From Planctomycetaceae bacterium (lineage in GTDB: Bacteria > Planctomycetota > Planctomycetia > Pirellulales > Lacipirellulaceae): DNA of 64,000 bases. Within the stretch, counting starts at the first letter, position 1. The number at the start of each line of letters is the position of its first letter. Location of the stretch: the NCBI GenBank assembly GCA_003233055.1, contig QIKP01000011.1, positions 62,001-126,000 on the forward strand, written 5' to 3'. The position numbers were made by a program, and so were the translations under genes. The notes under the pieces were generated by a model. The model saw only the letters and a program-made list of their open reading frames with translations, was not told the origin of the DNA and ran no database searches. Below are positions 1-9,156 of the stretch, piece by piece.

Positions 1-663
1 TTGGCCGTTCACGAGGAGAGCTGTTTCCTCCATGACCTCCGCCTCGACCAATTCGATGGCCCCTTTGGGTCCCCCCAATGGATTGTAGATCTCCTTCTTC
101 CACTTACGTCCCTTGTAGACTTGCAAGATCCTCGCCTCTGGATTGAGCTCGCTTCCCATCGATTTATTTTCGTGCCAAGGATACTCGACACGGTGAACGA
201 CATCGCCATATTGCAGTCGGAGGTGGATCATCCCTTCGCCAACTCGTCCTCTCATGCGCACTACGGAGGGAAGTTCGTTGATGCAAACGGTTGCGTCGAA
301 CAAAGAAAGATGGCCGAGCGAATCGAGAACCGTCCTGGTCCGCATGTCGATCCGAAGCCGATCGAATCCGTAGAGGAGCGTGGCCATCCAGCGCGGGGCT
401 AAGCGATCGAAGGGAATATCCTCGAGCAGAACCCGACTGTGAAGCTCCGTCGTCGAATCGACACCAGCCACGGCTTGACTAACCGCCCAACCGATCGGCT
501 TGCCATCCATGCTTACCTTCCAGCAAACCGTTTCATTCTTTTGGACCACCGTAGGAGGTGGGTCGCCGCGAAGAACCGTCGGCAGGATTTTGGCGCACAC
601 CAGCCAGGTCATCATGGAGCACCAGAGGAGCAGAACGACGCCGGTAAAGACTCGATTTCCCAT
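1..663 (-). CDS. secreted or membrane-anchored hypothetical protein, 3' end cut by window
   Basis: An open frame of 221 codons runs from an ATG at 663 down to the left edge without a stop, so the C-terminus is missing. The first residues (MGNRVFTG, then about 16 hydrophobic residues to position 24) form a signal peptide or membrane anchor. The rest is soluble, with no motif I recognise; it mentions neither CxxC nor HExxH patterns. The frame is preferred over the overlapping plus-strand frame because it has a clean export signal and reads through the edge. The function is unknown. Confidence 0.6.
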   Translation of the reverse strand, partial: MGNRVFTGVVLLLWCSMMTWLVCAKILPTVLRGDPPPTVVQKNETVCWKVSMDGKPIGWAVSQAVAGVDSTTELHSRVLLEDIPFDRLAPRWMATLLYGFDRLRIDMRTRTVLDSLGHLSLFDATVCINELPSVVRMRGRVGEGMIHLRLQYGDVVHRVEYPWHENKSMGSELNPEARILQVYKGRKWKKEIYNPLGGPKGAIELVEAEVMEETALLVNGQ

Positions 664-1132
664 GCGATGGCCTTTGGCGGTGACTTTGGTGCGTCTGGAT
701 CGCTCGCTAAATTCTCGCTTTCCCCATTCTAGCCGAAAACCACATTCAAATCGAGCGAGAGAGATTCCCGCCCCGTCGGTTTCGGCGTTGATTTCAGCGT
801 CGGGCGGGCGGGGCTCCATGAGCGTTCCGGGCGATCCTTCCGAACCGGCTGTCGAGATTTCCGGTCCCTATCGATTCGGATATTTGGAAGATGGCCGATG
901 AACCCTGACAACTCCTGGCAAGGTCTCGCCCGAGTGTCCATGATAGCATTGCCTTGGGCGAGCAAGAATGCGGTAACCCATTCCACTGAAACAAGTTGCA
1001 ATGCGTCTCAATTGCCTTTTGCCGATCCCGTCTCCGGCCATTGGGTTGCATTTCGGTCGTCCGCAGTGTAGGATGCCGTCTCTGGTTTGCTGAATTGAAT
1101 GGCTTCTCGATCTGCTTCACAGGAGGTATCGC
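664..1132. other. intergenic region, no gene recognised
   Basis: This 469-bp stretch separates a minus-strand gene from a plus-strand gene and should hold both promoters. The short open frames inside it have no recognisable domain, no ribosome binding site and unusual composition, and I take them as chance. I see no convincing repeat or RNA gene. Confidence 0.4.
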
Positions 1133-1390
1133 ATGCCTAGCTCAACTTATTTCGTGCAAGAATGCTCGACTTGTGGTCGCAATCTGCAAGTGCGCGTGGA
1201 ATACCTTGGCAAATCGGTCGTCTGCCAGCATTGTGGTGCCAACTTCGAGGCCCGCGATCCTTGCTGCGATGACGTCTTGGAGGCGGATACGAGCCTGTCG
1301 ATGCTGGAAAGGGCCGATGAGCTCATCCGGCAAAGCGGCATCAACCTCCAACAAGCAGCCTCCCGCGAACGGTCCTCCGGCGTCGTTTAA
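1133..1390 (+). CDS. small zinc-ribbon protein
   Basis: The 85-residue product carries two CxxC knuckles at Cys11/Cys14 and Cys31/Cys34, the spacing of a zinc ribbon, followed by an acidic tail of about 40 residues. It starts at an ATG with a strong ribosome binding site (AGGAGG, 8 nt upstream), which is rare in this window and supports the start. Zinc ribbons of this kind occur at the N-termini of planctomycete signalling proteins; here the ribbon is nearly the whole protein. It may bind DNA, RNA or a partner protein; the role is unknown. It converges on aroA. Confidence 0.75.
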   Translation: MPSSTYFVQECSTCGRNLQVRVEYLGKSVVCQHCGANFEARDPCCDDVLEADTSLSMLERADELIRQSGINLQQAASRERSSGVV

Positions 1391-1461
1391 TCGCGAGTGG
1401 AAAGAGCGTAGTGGAAATTTGCCGTCCATTCAGACCGCACCCTTAAGGCAAGTCGCTGCCT

Positions 1462-2793
1462 CTATTCGTTTGCCCCGCCGTCGTTTGCCCCGACCACCGT
1501 GGCCAGGTCTTGGAAGAAATCGGGATACGTCTTGGCCGTGCAGCCTGGGTCGAGGATTTGGACGCCTGGGATCTTGAGACCCGCAAGGGTTAGGCTCATC
1601 GCCATGCGGTGGTCGTCGTAAGTCTCGATGAGGGCTCGCCTCGGTGATCCTGGAACGATTCGCGGCCCCGGAATGATTCGGAGTCCCGCCTCTCGCTCTT
1701 CGACCACGGCCCCCAGCTTGCGGAGCTCGGTCGCCAGCGCGGTGATTCGGTCCGTTTCCTTATGGCGATTGTGTGCGACGCCGGTGATCTCGGTCGGCCC
1801 CTCCGCAAAGAGCGCCACGACCGCAATCGTTTGAACCATGTCACTCATCGCATTCATGTCGACACAAATCCCCCGAAGAGGCCGGCCACTCACCGTAATG
1901 GCGTTCTCCTTTCGATCGACCTGGCACCCCATTCGCTCGAGCAGGTCGACGATGGCCACGTCCCCTTGCAAGCTCTTGGTGTTGAGTCGGTCGACCGTTA
2001 CCGAGCCACCCACAATGGCCGCCGCAGCCCAGAAGTAGCTCGCAGCCGAGGCATCGGGTTCGACGGCATAATTGCAGCCCGTGTACTTTTGGCCGCCGGG
2101 GGACCCAAAGCGATTGAACGCCTCGTTGGTCTCCATCGATGCGCCAAAGGCCTCCATCACCCGCAACGTCATCCGGACATACGGCAGGGAGACGAGGGCT
2201 CCGTCGACGCTCATCTCCGTCGGCCCGTTCGCCAGAGGTGCGATCATCAGTAATCCGCTCAGGTACTGGCTAGAAATATTTCCGCGAACGGTCGCGACAC
2301 CCCCTGCCAGGCGATCCCCCTCCACGACGACGGGCGGGCATCCGTTACTCGATTCGGACCAAGCCTTGGCACCAAGCTGGTTTAAGGCCTCGAGCAAGTC
2401 TCCAATCGGTCGCTCGCGCATTCTCGTCACTCCATCGAGCCGATAGCGTCCTCCGCCTAGGGCAGCCAAAGCCGTTAAGAAACGGATCGTGGTGCCGCTG
2501 TTGCCAACCCATAGATCCGCGATCTTTTCGGGAATCTGGCCAGCACACCCTTCGACCTGGAGCGTTCGGCCATCGTTTTCTTCGGCAATCGATATCCCGA
2601 GCTCTCCGAGGGCATCGATCATCACCCGCGTATCGTCACTCACCAGGGCTCCCGTGAGGGTCGATTCCCCCTCGGCAAGCGCGGCGCAGATAAGAGCGCG
2701 ATTGGTGAGGCTCTTGGACCCTGGCGGGCAAATGGTCGCGTTGATAGGGCCGGCGACCGGCGCGATGGCTAAAGAGTCTTGCATTTCCCCCAT
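1462..2793 (-). CDS. aroA: 3-phosphoshikimate 1-carboxyvinyltransferase (EPSP synthase)
   Basis: The product transfers the enolpyruvyl group of PEP to shikimate-3-phosphate in the cytosolic shikimate pathway to chorismate. At 443 residues it has the family's usual length. Visible signatures are PPGSKSLTNRAL near residue 23-34 (catalytic Lys and Arg), GNSGTTIRFL, RMRERPIGDL, and the C-terminal TYDDHRMAMS. The start at 2793 or an in-frame ATG at 2784 are both possible; the second has a G-rich stretch just upstream. Chorismate is also the precursor for the MqnA reaction encoded 5.5 kb away, although the genes are not in one operon. Confidence 0.95.
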   Translation of the reverse strand: MGEMQDSLAIAPVAGPINATICPPGSKSLTNRALICAALAEGESTLTGALVSDDTRVMIDALGELGISIAEENDGRTLQVEGCAGQIPEKIADLWVGNSGTTIRFLTALAALGGGRYRLDGVTRMRERPIGDLLEALNQLGAKAWSESSNGCPPVVVEGDRLAGGVATVRGNISSQYLSGLLMIAPLANGPTEMSVDGALVSLPYVRMTLRVMEAFGASMETNEAFNRFGSPGGQKYTGCNYAVEPDASAASYFWAAAAIVGGSVTVDRLNTKSLQGDVAIVDLLERMGCQVDRKENAITVSGRPLRGICVDMNAMSDMVQTIAVVALFAEGPTEITGVAHNRHKETDRITALATELRKLGAVVEEREAGLRIIPGPRIVPGSPRRALIETYDDHRMAMSLTLAGLKIPGVQILDPGCTAKTYPDFFQDLATVVGANDGGANE

Positions 2794-3007
2794 TCTATGA
2801 CCGTTGGCGATACCAAAGAACCCTCCTCTCTATCTATTGTCGGCCCAAGCTTGGTGTCGGCCCAGGTTTCGATTCCACGTCGTACCGACAAGGCTCAGTG
2901 TGGGCAAATGCGGGCAAAACAGCTCCCGGTGCGACAGAGACACGAACGGACCGATACTGCTACAATGAGGGCCTCGCTCCTCTCGACAGGTCCTCAAGGA
3001 TTTCCCG

Positions 3008-3823
3008 TTGCGATTCAAGGCCATTCAGTACGTTGACTCGGTACCTACCGAGGTAGCCGATGCTCTCGCTCCGGAGGAAGCACTCCAAATAAGTATTAAT
3101 GGGAAGCCTTACACGCTCACCATGCGGACGCCGGGCGACGATAAATACCTGGCAGTCGGCCTGCTCTATACGGAAGATATCCTGCAGCAAAAAAGCGACC
3201 TCCTCCGGTACCGGGAACGGCCCTGCCTGGCGGAGGGGCATTTTTCGGTTGCCGAACTGGAAATTCCCGACCGCCTCGCCCGACGCCAAAAAATTTCGGC
3301 GAGAACTCTCCTAGCGAGTTCTTCTTGTGGCCTATGTGGAAAAACCGACGCAAGCGGCATGAATTACCCCCAAGAACCCCTCGAACACAATCTGCGATTC
3401 GACATCTCCCGACTGGGTGATTTGCTACGACAGATGCAAAATCGGCAGCCCCTTTTTCAGGCAACGGGCGGTTGCCATGCGGCGGCGGCTTTTACAACGG
3501 AAGGGAAATTGTTGTCCGCCATGGAAGACATTGGCCGGCATAACGCCGTCGACAAAGTGATTGGATACTTGTTGACGCATGATTTGCTCGACGACGCGAC
3601 GTTGATCCTCGTGAGCGGTCGGGTCTCGTATGAGATCGTGACGAAACTGTATGTTGCAGGGATTCCGTTCCTGGCCTCCGTCTCCGCGCCATCGACATTG
3701 GCGGTGGAACTGTGCAACGCGATGGGGATGACGCTCCTCTCGTTTTGCCGAGGCAATAAGGCGACCGTTTATTCTCACGATGCGTCCATCGTCGGGGCGG
3801 TCGAATGCGCGTCGTCAACCTGA
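3008..3823 (+). CDS. fdhD: formate dehydrogenase accessory sulfurtransferase FdhD
   Basis: FdhD carries sulfur from a cysteine desulfurase to the molybdenum cofactor of formate dehydrogenase. The 271-residue protein has the catalytic SSCGLCG pair (Cys near residues 107 and 110) and the family blocks TGGCHAAAAF and EDIGRHNAVDK. The start is a TTG (MRFKAIQY); no better in-frame start is seen. It lies 23 bp before the NADH-binding subunit of the formate dehydrogenase and is clearly the first gene of that operon, so the enzyme is probably sulfurated by its own dedicated FdhD. Confidence 0.95.
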   Translation: MRFKAIQYVDSVPTEVADALAPEEALQISINGKPYTLTMRTPGDDKYLAVGLLYTEDILQQKSDLLRYRERPCLAEGHFSVAELEIPDRLARRQKISARTLLASSSCGLCGKTDASGMNYPQEPLEHNLRFDISRLGDLLRQMQNRQPLFQATGGCHAAAAFTTEGKLLSAMEDIGRHNAVDKVIGYLLTHDLLDDATLILVSGRVSYEIVTKLYVAGIPFLASVSAPSTLAVELCNAMGMTLLSFCRGNKATVYSHDASIVGAVECASST

Positions 3824-3846
3824 CCGACCACAGAGAGAAGTAACCG

Positions 3847-5520
3847 ATGGCTGAGAATCTAAGCAAACTCTCCGGGCGGAAAGGCCTGGAGGAGAATCTG
3901 TTCGAAAACTTGGTCGGTGCGATCGGCCCCGCAGGGGCGAGTCCTGGGGCCCTCAAGCAGCTGGCCGACGACTATCACGTGGGCGAGGCAATCCCGTTCG
4001 GGACCGCGTCGTTCTACGACTTCTTGCGGCGCGATCATCTGACCAAGAAGGTCGTGGTCTGCAATGGCTCCAGTTGCCTCTGCGCCGGCACGCAAGATGC
4101 TCTCGTCGAACGGCTCGCCGGCAAGATGAACCCCGAAGAGATTGGCGAAATATGCTGTTTGGGGCGTTGCTACGAAAACGGGGCGTTTCAGTACGAGGGA
4201 AAAAACTATTCTGGCAACGCGATCGAGCAGTTGGACGCGATCCTCGACGGGGCCGCGTCCGAGCCGCATGGGCAGTGCCATGTCGACCAATATCATGTCG
4301 AATCAACGCTCGACCGACCGATGCTCACCGCGACATTCCCTGGTGTTGGCGACTACTACTCGTTGCTCGATCGGTTCCTCCAGCAACCGTCCGAAGTCGC
4401 ACTGAACGAAGTCCAAGCGTCGGGCCTTCGCGGTCGTGGCGGCGCGGGGTTTCCCTTGGGGCTCAAGTGGGATTCCTGCCGAAAAGAAAACGCCGACGAG
4501 AAGTACATTGTCTGCAATGCCGACGAGGGCGATCCCGGCGCGTACATCGACCGCTACCTCTTAGAAGAGCAGCCCCATCGCGTCCTCTTTGGGATGTTGG
4601 TGGCGGGCTACTGCGTCGGTGCGTCGGCGGGCGTGCTCTACATTCGCGCGGAGTATCCCCAGGCGCAGGAAGCGGTCGCCCAAGCGATTCGCGAGGTAGA
4701 AGAAGCAGGGTACGCGGGGGATGCGATCCAAGGGAGCCCGTTTAACTTCCGATTCAAGATCATTAAGGGGGCGGGTGCCTACATCTGCGGTGAGGAGACG
4801 TCGCTTCTCGCCTCGATCGAAGGCCGGCGACCGGAAGTCAGCGTCCGGCCTCCCTACCCGACCACCGAGGGCCTTTATGGAAAGCCAACGGTCGTCAACA
4901 ACGTTGAGTCGCTTGCCTGCATTCACTCGATCCTTTCGATGGGTGGGGAGGCTTTTGCGAAGATCGGTACGGAAAAATCGACCGGCCCCAAGCTGGCGAG
5001 TCTCGACGGCGCCTTCAACCGCCCCGGCATTTACGAAGTACCCATGGGCACCCCGCTGAGGGTGCTTGTCGAAGAGTTGGGCCAAGGCTTTCGCCGGCCG
5101 ACCAAAGCGATCCAAGTCGGCGGGCCGCTGGGCGGCGTCATCCCCTGCGAAAAGATCGGCGAGCTGACTTTTGATTTCGAGTCGTTCCAAAACGCCGGCT
5201 TCCTGCTCGGACACGCCGGCATCATCGGTATCCCCGACTCGATGCCGATGATCGAATACATGAAGCATCTTCTCCGGTTTTGTGCGGTCGAGTCGTGCGG
5301 GAAGTGCTTCCCCTGCCGACTGGGATCCGTCCGAGGCGAGGAGATGATAGGGCACGCCATCGAGGGCACGGCCAAGATCGATCGCCAACTGCTGGACGAC
5401 CTGCTCGAAACTTTGGAACTCGGCAGCCTGTGCGGTCTCGGTGGCGGAATTCCTCTGCCGATTCGCAATATCCTCGAGTATTTCCCCGAAGAACTCCGCC
5501 CTTATTTTGCAGGAAACTGA
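3847..5520 (+). CDS. formate dehydrogenase beta subunit, NuoE-NuoF fusion
   Basis: The 557-residue protein joins two subunits that are separate in most complexes. Residues about 1-145 are a NuoE-like thioredoxin-fold [2Fe-2S] domain with Cys pairs at CNGSSC (about 72/77) and CLGRC (about 103/107). The rest is NuoF-like: GRGGAGFP and NADEGDPGAY for NADH and FMN, GAGAYICGEET, and the [4Fe-4S] ligands SCGKCFPC plus a later Cys in SLCGLGGG. It should pass electrons between the catalytic subunit and NAD+. A GAGAAG ribosome binding site precedes the ATG. The next gene starts 3 bp after its stop. Confidence 0.93.
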   Translation: MAENLSKLSGRKGLEENLFENLVGAIGPAGASPGALKQLADDYHVGEAIPFGTASFYDFLRRDHLTKKVVVCNGSSCLCAGTQDALVERLAGKMNPEEIGEICCLGRCYENGAFQYEGKNYSGNAIEQLDAILDGAASEPHGQCHVDQYHVESTLDRPMLTATFPGVGDYYSLLDRFLQQPSEVALNEVQASGLRGRGGAGFPLGLKWDSCRKENADEKYIVCNADEGDPGAYIDRYLLEEQPHRVLFGMLVAGYCVGASAGVLYIRAEYPQAQEAVAQAIREVEEAGYAGDAIQGSPFNFRFKIIKGAGAYICGEETSLLASIEGRRPEVSVRPPYPTTEGLYGKPTVVNNVESLACIHSILSMGGEAFAKIGTEKSTGPKLASLDGAFNRPGIYEVPMGTPLRVLVEELGQGFRRPTKAIQVGGPLGGVIPCEKIGELTFDFESFQNAGFLLGHAGIIGIPDSMPMIEYMKHLLRFCAVESCGKCFPCRLGSVRGEEMIGHAIEGTAKIDRQLLDDLLETLELGSLCGLGGGIPLPIRNILEYFPEELRPYFAGN

Positions 5521-5523
5521 ATC

Positions 5524-8283
5524 ATGGCCTCCCTCCTTGTTTCGGAGCCAACCGCCCTCCTCGACGGCGTTGCTCTCCCGTTTGTCGAGGGCGAGACCCT
5601 TCTCGAATTCGCCGAACGGACCGGTGCGGAAGGAAAGGGCCCCGCCGATGCGATCCCCACGCTTTGCTACGACGCAAGGCTAAAACCATACGGTTCGTGC
5701 CGGGTCTGTTCCGTGGAAGTTGCTGCAAGCGCCGAAGGACCACGCCGTGTGGTTGCCGCCTGCCACACGCCCGTTACGGAGAACATGCATATCTTCACGA
5801 CTTCGGAGCGCGTCGATCGATTGCGGCGAAACATCGTCGAACTCGTGCTGTCGGACTATCCCGATGGCGAGACCCTCGATGGACCTTCCAAGGCATCTTC
5901 GAGTCACGGTTACAACGAGTTGCAAGAGGTAGTCGCCCAGGTCGGCCTCACGGAGGTCCGCTACCGCGCTGGTAAAAACCATCTTGACCAACCGAAGGAC
6001 GAATCGCATCCCTACATGCTCTCGGACCTCTCGAAGTGCATCATGTGCTATCGGTGTGTTCGTGCTTGCGATGAAATTCAGGGGGAGTTCGTGCTCGCGG
6101 CGCATGGACGCGGAATGGAGAGCCGGATCATCAAGGGAGCCGACCAGTCGTTTGCCGATTCCGACTGTGTTGCTTGCGGTGCTTGTTCGCAGACCTGTCC
6201 AACCGGTGCGATCTCCGACGTCTTTCGCGCGGCCCAGGTCGAGCCGGAGAAGACCGTTCGCACGATTTGCTCCTACTGCGGCGTGGGCTGCAATCTGGAC
6301 GTGGCCGTGGCGGATAACCAGATTCTTTCGATCGTTGCGCCGGAAACCGCTGCGGTCAATTATGGCCACACCTGCCTGAAAGGCCGCTACGCCTTTGGTT
6401 TTTACAATCACCCCGATCGGCTCTCCTCGCCCCTCATCCGTCGTAACGGTCAGCTCGAGGAGGCGACCTGGGACGAAGCCTACGACCTGATCGCAGAAAA
6501 GCTGAAAGGACTGGTGACCCAACAGGGGCCCGACTCCGTAGCGGGAATTTCTTCGGCGCGATGCACCAACGAAGAAAATTACCTGATGCAAAAGTTCATT
6601 CGGGCGGTTGTCGGGACGAACAACATCGATTGCTGCGCTCGTGTCTGCCATGCGCCGACCGCCTACGGGATGCAGCAGGCCTTTGGCACCGGAGCGGCGA
6701 CGAATTCGATCGACGACATCGCCGAGGCGGACCTCTTCTTACTCATTGGGGCGAATCCGCGAACGGGGCATCCGGTAACGGGAGCCAAACTCAAGCAGGC
6801 GGTGATGCAGGGAAAGACGCTGATTGTCATCGACCCGATGGAAAATGAATTGGCCAAGATGGCAACGTATCACCTCCAACTGCGGCCAGGCACCAACGTG
6901 GCGTTGCTCAATATGATGGCGCACTTCATCATTATCGAAAACGCCGTAGACCATGACTTCATCCAGAGCCGGTGCGAAGGGTATGAGGAGTTCGAAAAGC
7001 AAATTCGAGACCTCGACGTGACCGCCATGGAATGCCTCACCGGCGTGGATCGTGCGTTGGTCCAAGCGGCGGCGCTCGCCTACGCGGCTTCGCCACGAGC
7101 GATGGAGTTCCATGGCCTGGGCGTGACCGAGCATTCGCAGGGGAGCCAGACCGTGATGCTTATCGCCAATCTGGCGATGATGACGGGCAACATTGGCCGA
7201 CCAGGGGTCGGAATGAATCCGTTGCGTGGGCAGAACAACGTACAAGGTGCCGCCGACATGGGGGTCCAGCCGCATCAAGGGGCCGGCTACCTCGACGTGA
7301 CCGATCCGGAGAACCAACGCCGTTACACCGAGCATTATGGCCGGCCTGTCCCAGCGCATGTCGGCTACAAGATTCCAGAAATGTTCGAGGCAGCCAAGCG
7401 AGGAGATCTCAAGGCGCTCTGGATCATGGGCGAGGATGTGGCCCAGACCGATCCCAACGCCGAGCATGTTCGCGAGAGCTTGGAGTGCCTTGAATTGCTC
7501 GTGGTGCAAGATATTTTTCTCTCCGAAACAGCCAAGTTAGCCGACGTCGTGCTGCCCGCCACTTCGTTCCTAGAAAAAAGTGGGACCTTTACCAACAGCG
7601 AGCGCCGAGTCCAACGGGTGAATCAAGTGGTCGACCCGCTGCCTGGCACCAAAAGCGATGGCCAGATCATCATCGACATCATGAACCGGATGGGCTACGC
7701 GCAACCCGACTACACGCCTGACGGCGTCCTCCAAGAGATTGCAGCAATCGTTCCGTTCTTTCGCGGCGCGAAATGGGAGGAGTTGGGCGACAACGGCAAA
7801 CAGTGGCCGATCGTGGAAGATGGCAGCGATACGCAAATCCTTCACCAGGAGAGTTTTCAGCGAGGCAAAGGGCGGTTCCACCACTTTGACTTCGAGGAAA
7901 GTGCCGAAGTGGTGGCGAACCTTGGAAAGTTTCCCTTCATTCTAACGACCGGCCGCAATTTGGAGCATTACAACTGCGGCACCATGACCCGCCGAACCCC
8001 CAACGGGCAACTCGTCTCCGAAGATATCCTTTTAATCCACCCCGTCGATGCCAAAGCGAAAGCGATCGGCGAAGGCGACTTCGTTCGACTCGTTTCCGAT
8101 CGGGGGAACGTCCGGTTACGTGCCCAAGTGACCACGAGCATCAAACCCCGCACACTCTACACAACGTTCCACTTCCCCGAATTCATGGTCAACCGCGTAA
8201 CGAGCGACGTAACGGACAAAGAATCGCTCTGCCCCGAGTTCAAAGTCACGGCAGTCGACGTCGAGAAAGCCAATGGTCGATAG
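5524..8283 (+). CDS. fdhA: NAD-dependent formate dehydrogenase alpha (catalytic) subunit
   Basis: This 919-residue molybdopterin oxidoreductase oxidises formate to CO2. In order it has an N-terminal plant-type [2Fe-2S] domain, a His-Cys [4Fe-4S] segment with C-x2-C-x2-C, a further ferredoxin pair ending CVACGACSQTCPTGA, the TICSYCGVGC iron-sulfur site of the molybdopterin domain, and a C-terminal molydopterin-dinucleotide-binding domain (TTGRNLEHYN). The metal ligand is Cys375 in RVCHAP, so this is the Cys form and not a selenoprotein. The architecture matches soluble FdsA-type enzymes. It is translated directly after the beta subunit and is preceded in the operon by fdhD. Confidence 0.95.
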   Translation: MASLLVSEPTALLDGVALPFVEGETLLEFAERTGAEGKGPADAIPTLCYDARLKPYGSCRVCSVEVAASAEGPRRVVAACHTPVTENMHIFTTSERVDRLRRNIVELVLSDYPDGETLDGPSKASSSHGYNELQEVVAQVGLTEVRYRAGKNHLDQPKDESHPYMLSDLSKCIMCYRCVRACDEIQGEFVLAAHGRGMESRIIKGADQSFADSDCVACGACSQTCPTGAISDVFRAAQVEPEKTVRTICSYCGVGCNLDVAVADNQILSIVAPETAAVNYGHTCLKGRYAFGFYNHPDRLSSPLIRRNGQLEEATWDEAYDLIAEKLKGLVTQQGPDSVAGISSARCTNEENYLMQKFIRAVVGTNNIDCCARVCHAPTAYGMQQAFGTGAATNSIDDIAEADLFLLIGANPRTGHPVTGAKLKQAVMQGKTLIVIDPMENELAKMATYHLQLRPGTNVALLNMMAHFIIIENAVDHDFIQSRCEGYEEFEKQIRDLDVTAMECLTGVDRALVQAAALAYAASPRAMEFHGLGVTEHSQGSQTVMLIANLAMMTGNIGRPGVGMNPLRGQNNVQGAADMGVQPHQGAGYLDVTDPENQRRYTEHYGRPVPAHVGYKIPEMFEAAKRGDLKALWIMGEDVAQTDPNAEHVRESLECLELLVVQDIFLSETAKLADVVLPATSFLEKSGTFTNSERRVQRVNQVVDPLPGTKSDGQIIIDIMNRMGYAQPDYTPDGVLQEIAAIVPFFRGAKWEELGDNGKQWPIVEDGSDTQILHQESFQRGKGRFHHFDFEESAEVVANLGKFPFILTTGRNLEHYNCGTMTRRTPNGQLVSEDILLIHPVDAKAKAIGEGDFVRLVSDRGNVRLRAQVTTSIKPRTLYTTFHFPEFMVNRVTSDVTDKESLCPEFKVTAVDVEKANGR

Positions 8284-8295
8284 CGGGTTTTTGCG

Positions 8296-9156
8296 GTGGC
8301 GTGGATCGAGTATATTTCACCCATGCTGTTGCCCCGCTCTTCCATCGATTCGCCGCTCCGTGTTGGGGCGGTCTCGTACTTAAACTCCAAGCCGCTGGTG
8401 CGTGGGCTAGCCCAGGCGCTGCCGCATAGCCGGGTGACGCTCGATTTGCCCAGCCGGCTCGCCGACGATTTGATGGCAGGGGGGCTGGATGTGGCGCTGG
8501 TGCCGATCGTCGAGCATTTCCGGCAGCCAGGGACCCGGCTGATCTCCGATGCGTGCGTCGCCTGTCGTGGGCCGGTGCTGAGCGTGAAACTCCACTTCCG
8601 CACCGCACCAGCAAAGGTGCGCCGGCTGGCGCTCGACGAAGGTTCGCGCACGAGTGCGGCGCTTGCCCGTATTCTGCTCCGCAAACTGCATGGCGTTGAA
8701 CCCGAACTCGAACCCTTGCGGATGGACGACCGGCTGGAGCAAACCGACGCCGATGCGGTGCTGGTTATCGGCGATCGAGCCATGCAACCGCCCGGAAGGG
8801 ACTTCGGCGAGTCGTGGGACTTGGGCGACCGCTGGTGCCAGTGGACCGAGTTGCCCTTTGTCTTCGCCGCGTGGATCGCTCGCCCCAACTTGCTGGTCGG
8901 TATGGATTCGTTGGCACGCGCGCTCGAAGCAGTCCGCGACCAAGGTCTCTGCGATCTGGACCTCATCGCCAAGGAAGAGTCGACCCACCTTGGTTTGCCC
9001 GCAGACGCGGCGAAGAAGTATCTTTCCGAAAACCTTCATTTCATTCTTGGCCCAAGCGAACGGCGTGGCATGGAGCTGTTTGCCGGCTACTGCCGAGAGC
9101 TCGGTTTGCTGGACGCTTTCCCCTCCGATCCTCCACTGGCGGCTAGTTCCCCATGA
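8296..9156 (+). CDS. mqnA: chorismate dehydratase, futalosine menaquinone pathway
   Basis: MqnA dehydrates chorismate to 3-enolpyruvylbenzoate, the first step of the futalosine route to menaquinone. The product has a periplasmic-binding-protein-like fold with the family start VGAVSYLNSKPLVRGL and no signal peptide. The annotated start is GTG; an in-frame ATG at 8323 (MLLPRSS) gives a shorter protein that still has the whole domain and may be the true start. It lies 12 bp after fdhA and overlaps mqnC by 4 bp, so the two menaquinone genes are translationally coupled. Confidence 0.92.
   Translation: MAWIEYISPMLLPRSSIDSPLRVGAVSYLNSKPLVRGLAQALPHSRVTLDLPSRLADDLMAGGLDVALVPIVEHFRQPGTRLISDACVACRGPVLSVKLHFRTAPAKVRRLALDEGSRTSAALARILLRKLHGVEPELEPLRMDDRLEQTDADAVLVIGDRAMQPPGRDFGESWDLGDRWCQWTELPFVFAAWIARPNLLVGMDSLARALEAVRDQGLCDLDLIAKEESTHLGLPADAAKKYLSENLHFILGPSERRGMELFAGYCRELGLLDAFPSDPPLAASSP

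Noticed and set aside
729-1001. 90-codon minus-strand open frame in the 664-1132 gap
   Set aside because: No ribosome binding site, no domain and an Arg/Pro-rich composition; it overlaps competing frames of similar length.
5680-6651. 323-codon open frame antisense to the formate dehydrogenase alpha gene
   Set aside because: The sense frame encodes the full set of Fe-S motifs of formate dehydrogenase; the antisense frame has no recognisable domain.
6631-6660. Possible selenocysteine codon in formate dehydrogenase
   Set aside because: The metal-ligand codon is TGC (Cys375) and no in-frame TGA or SECIS-like element is seen.
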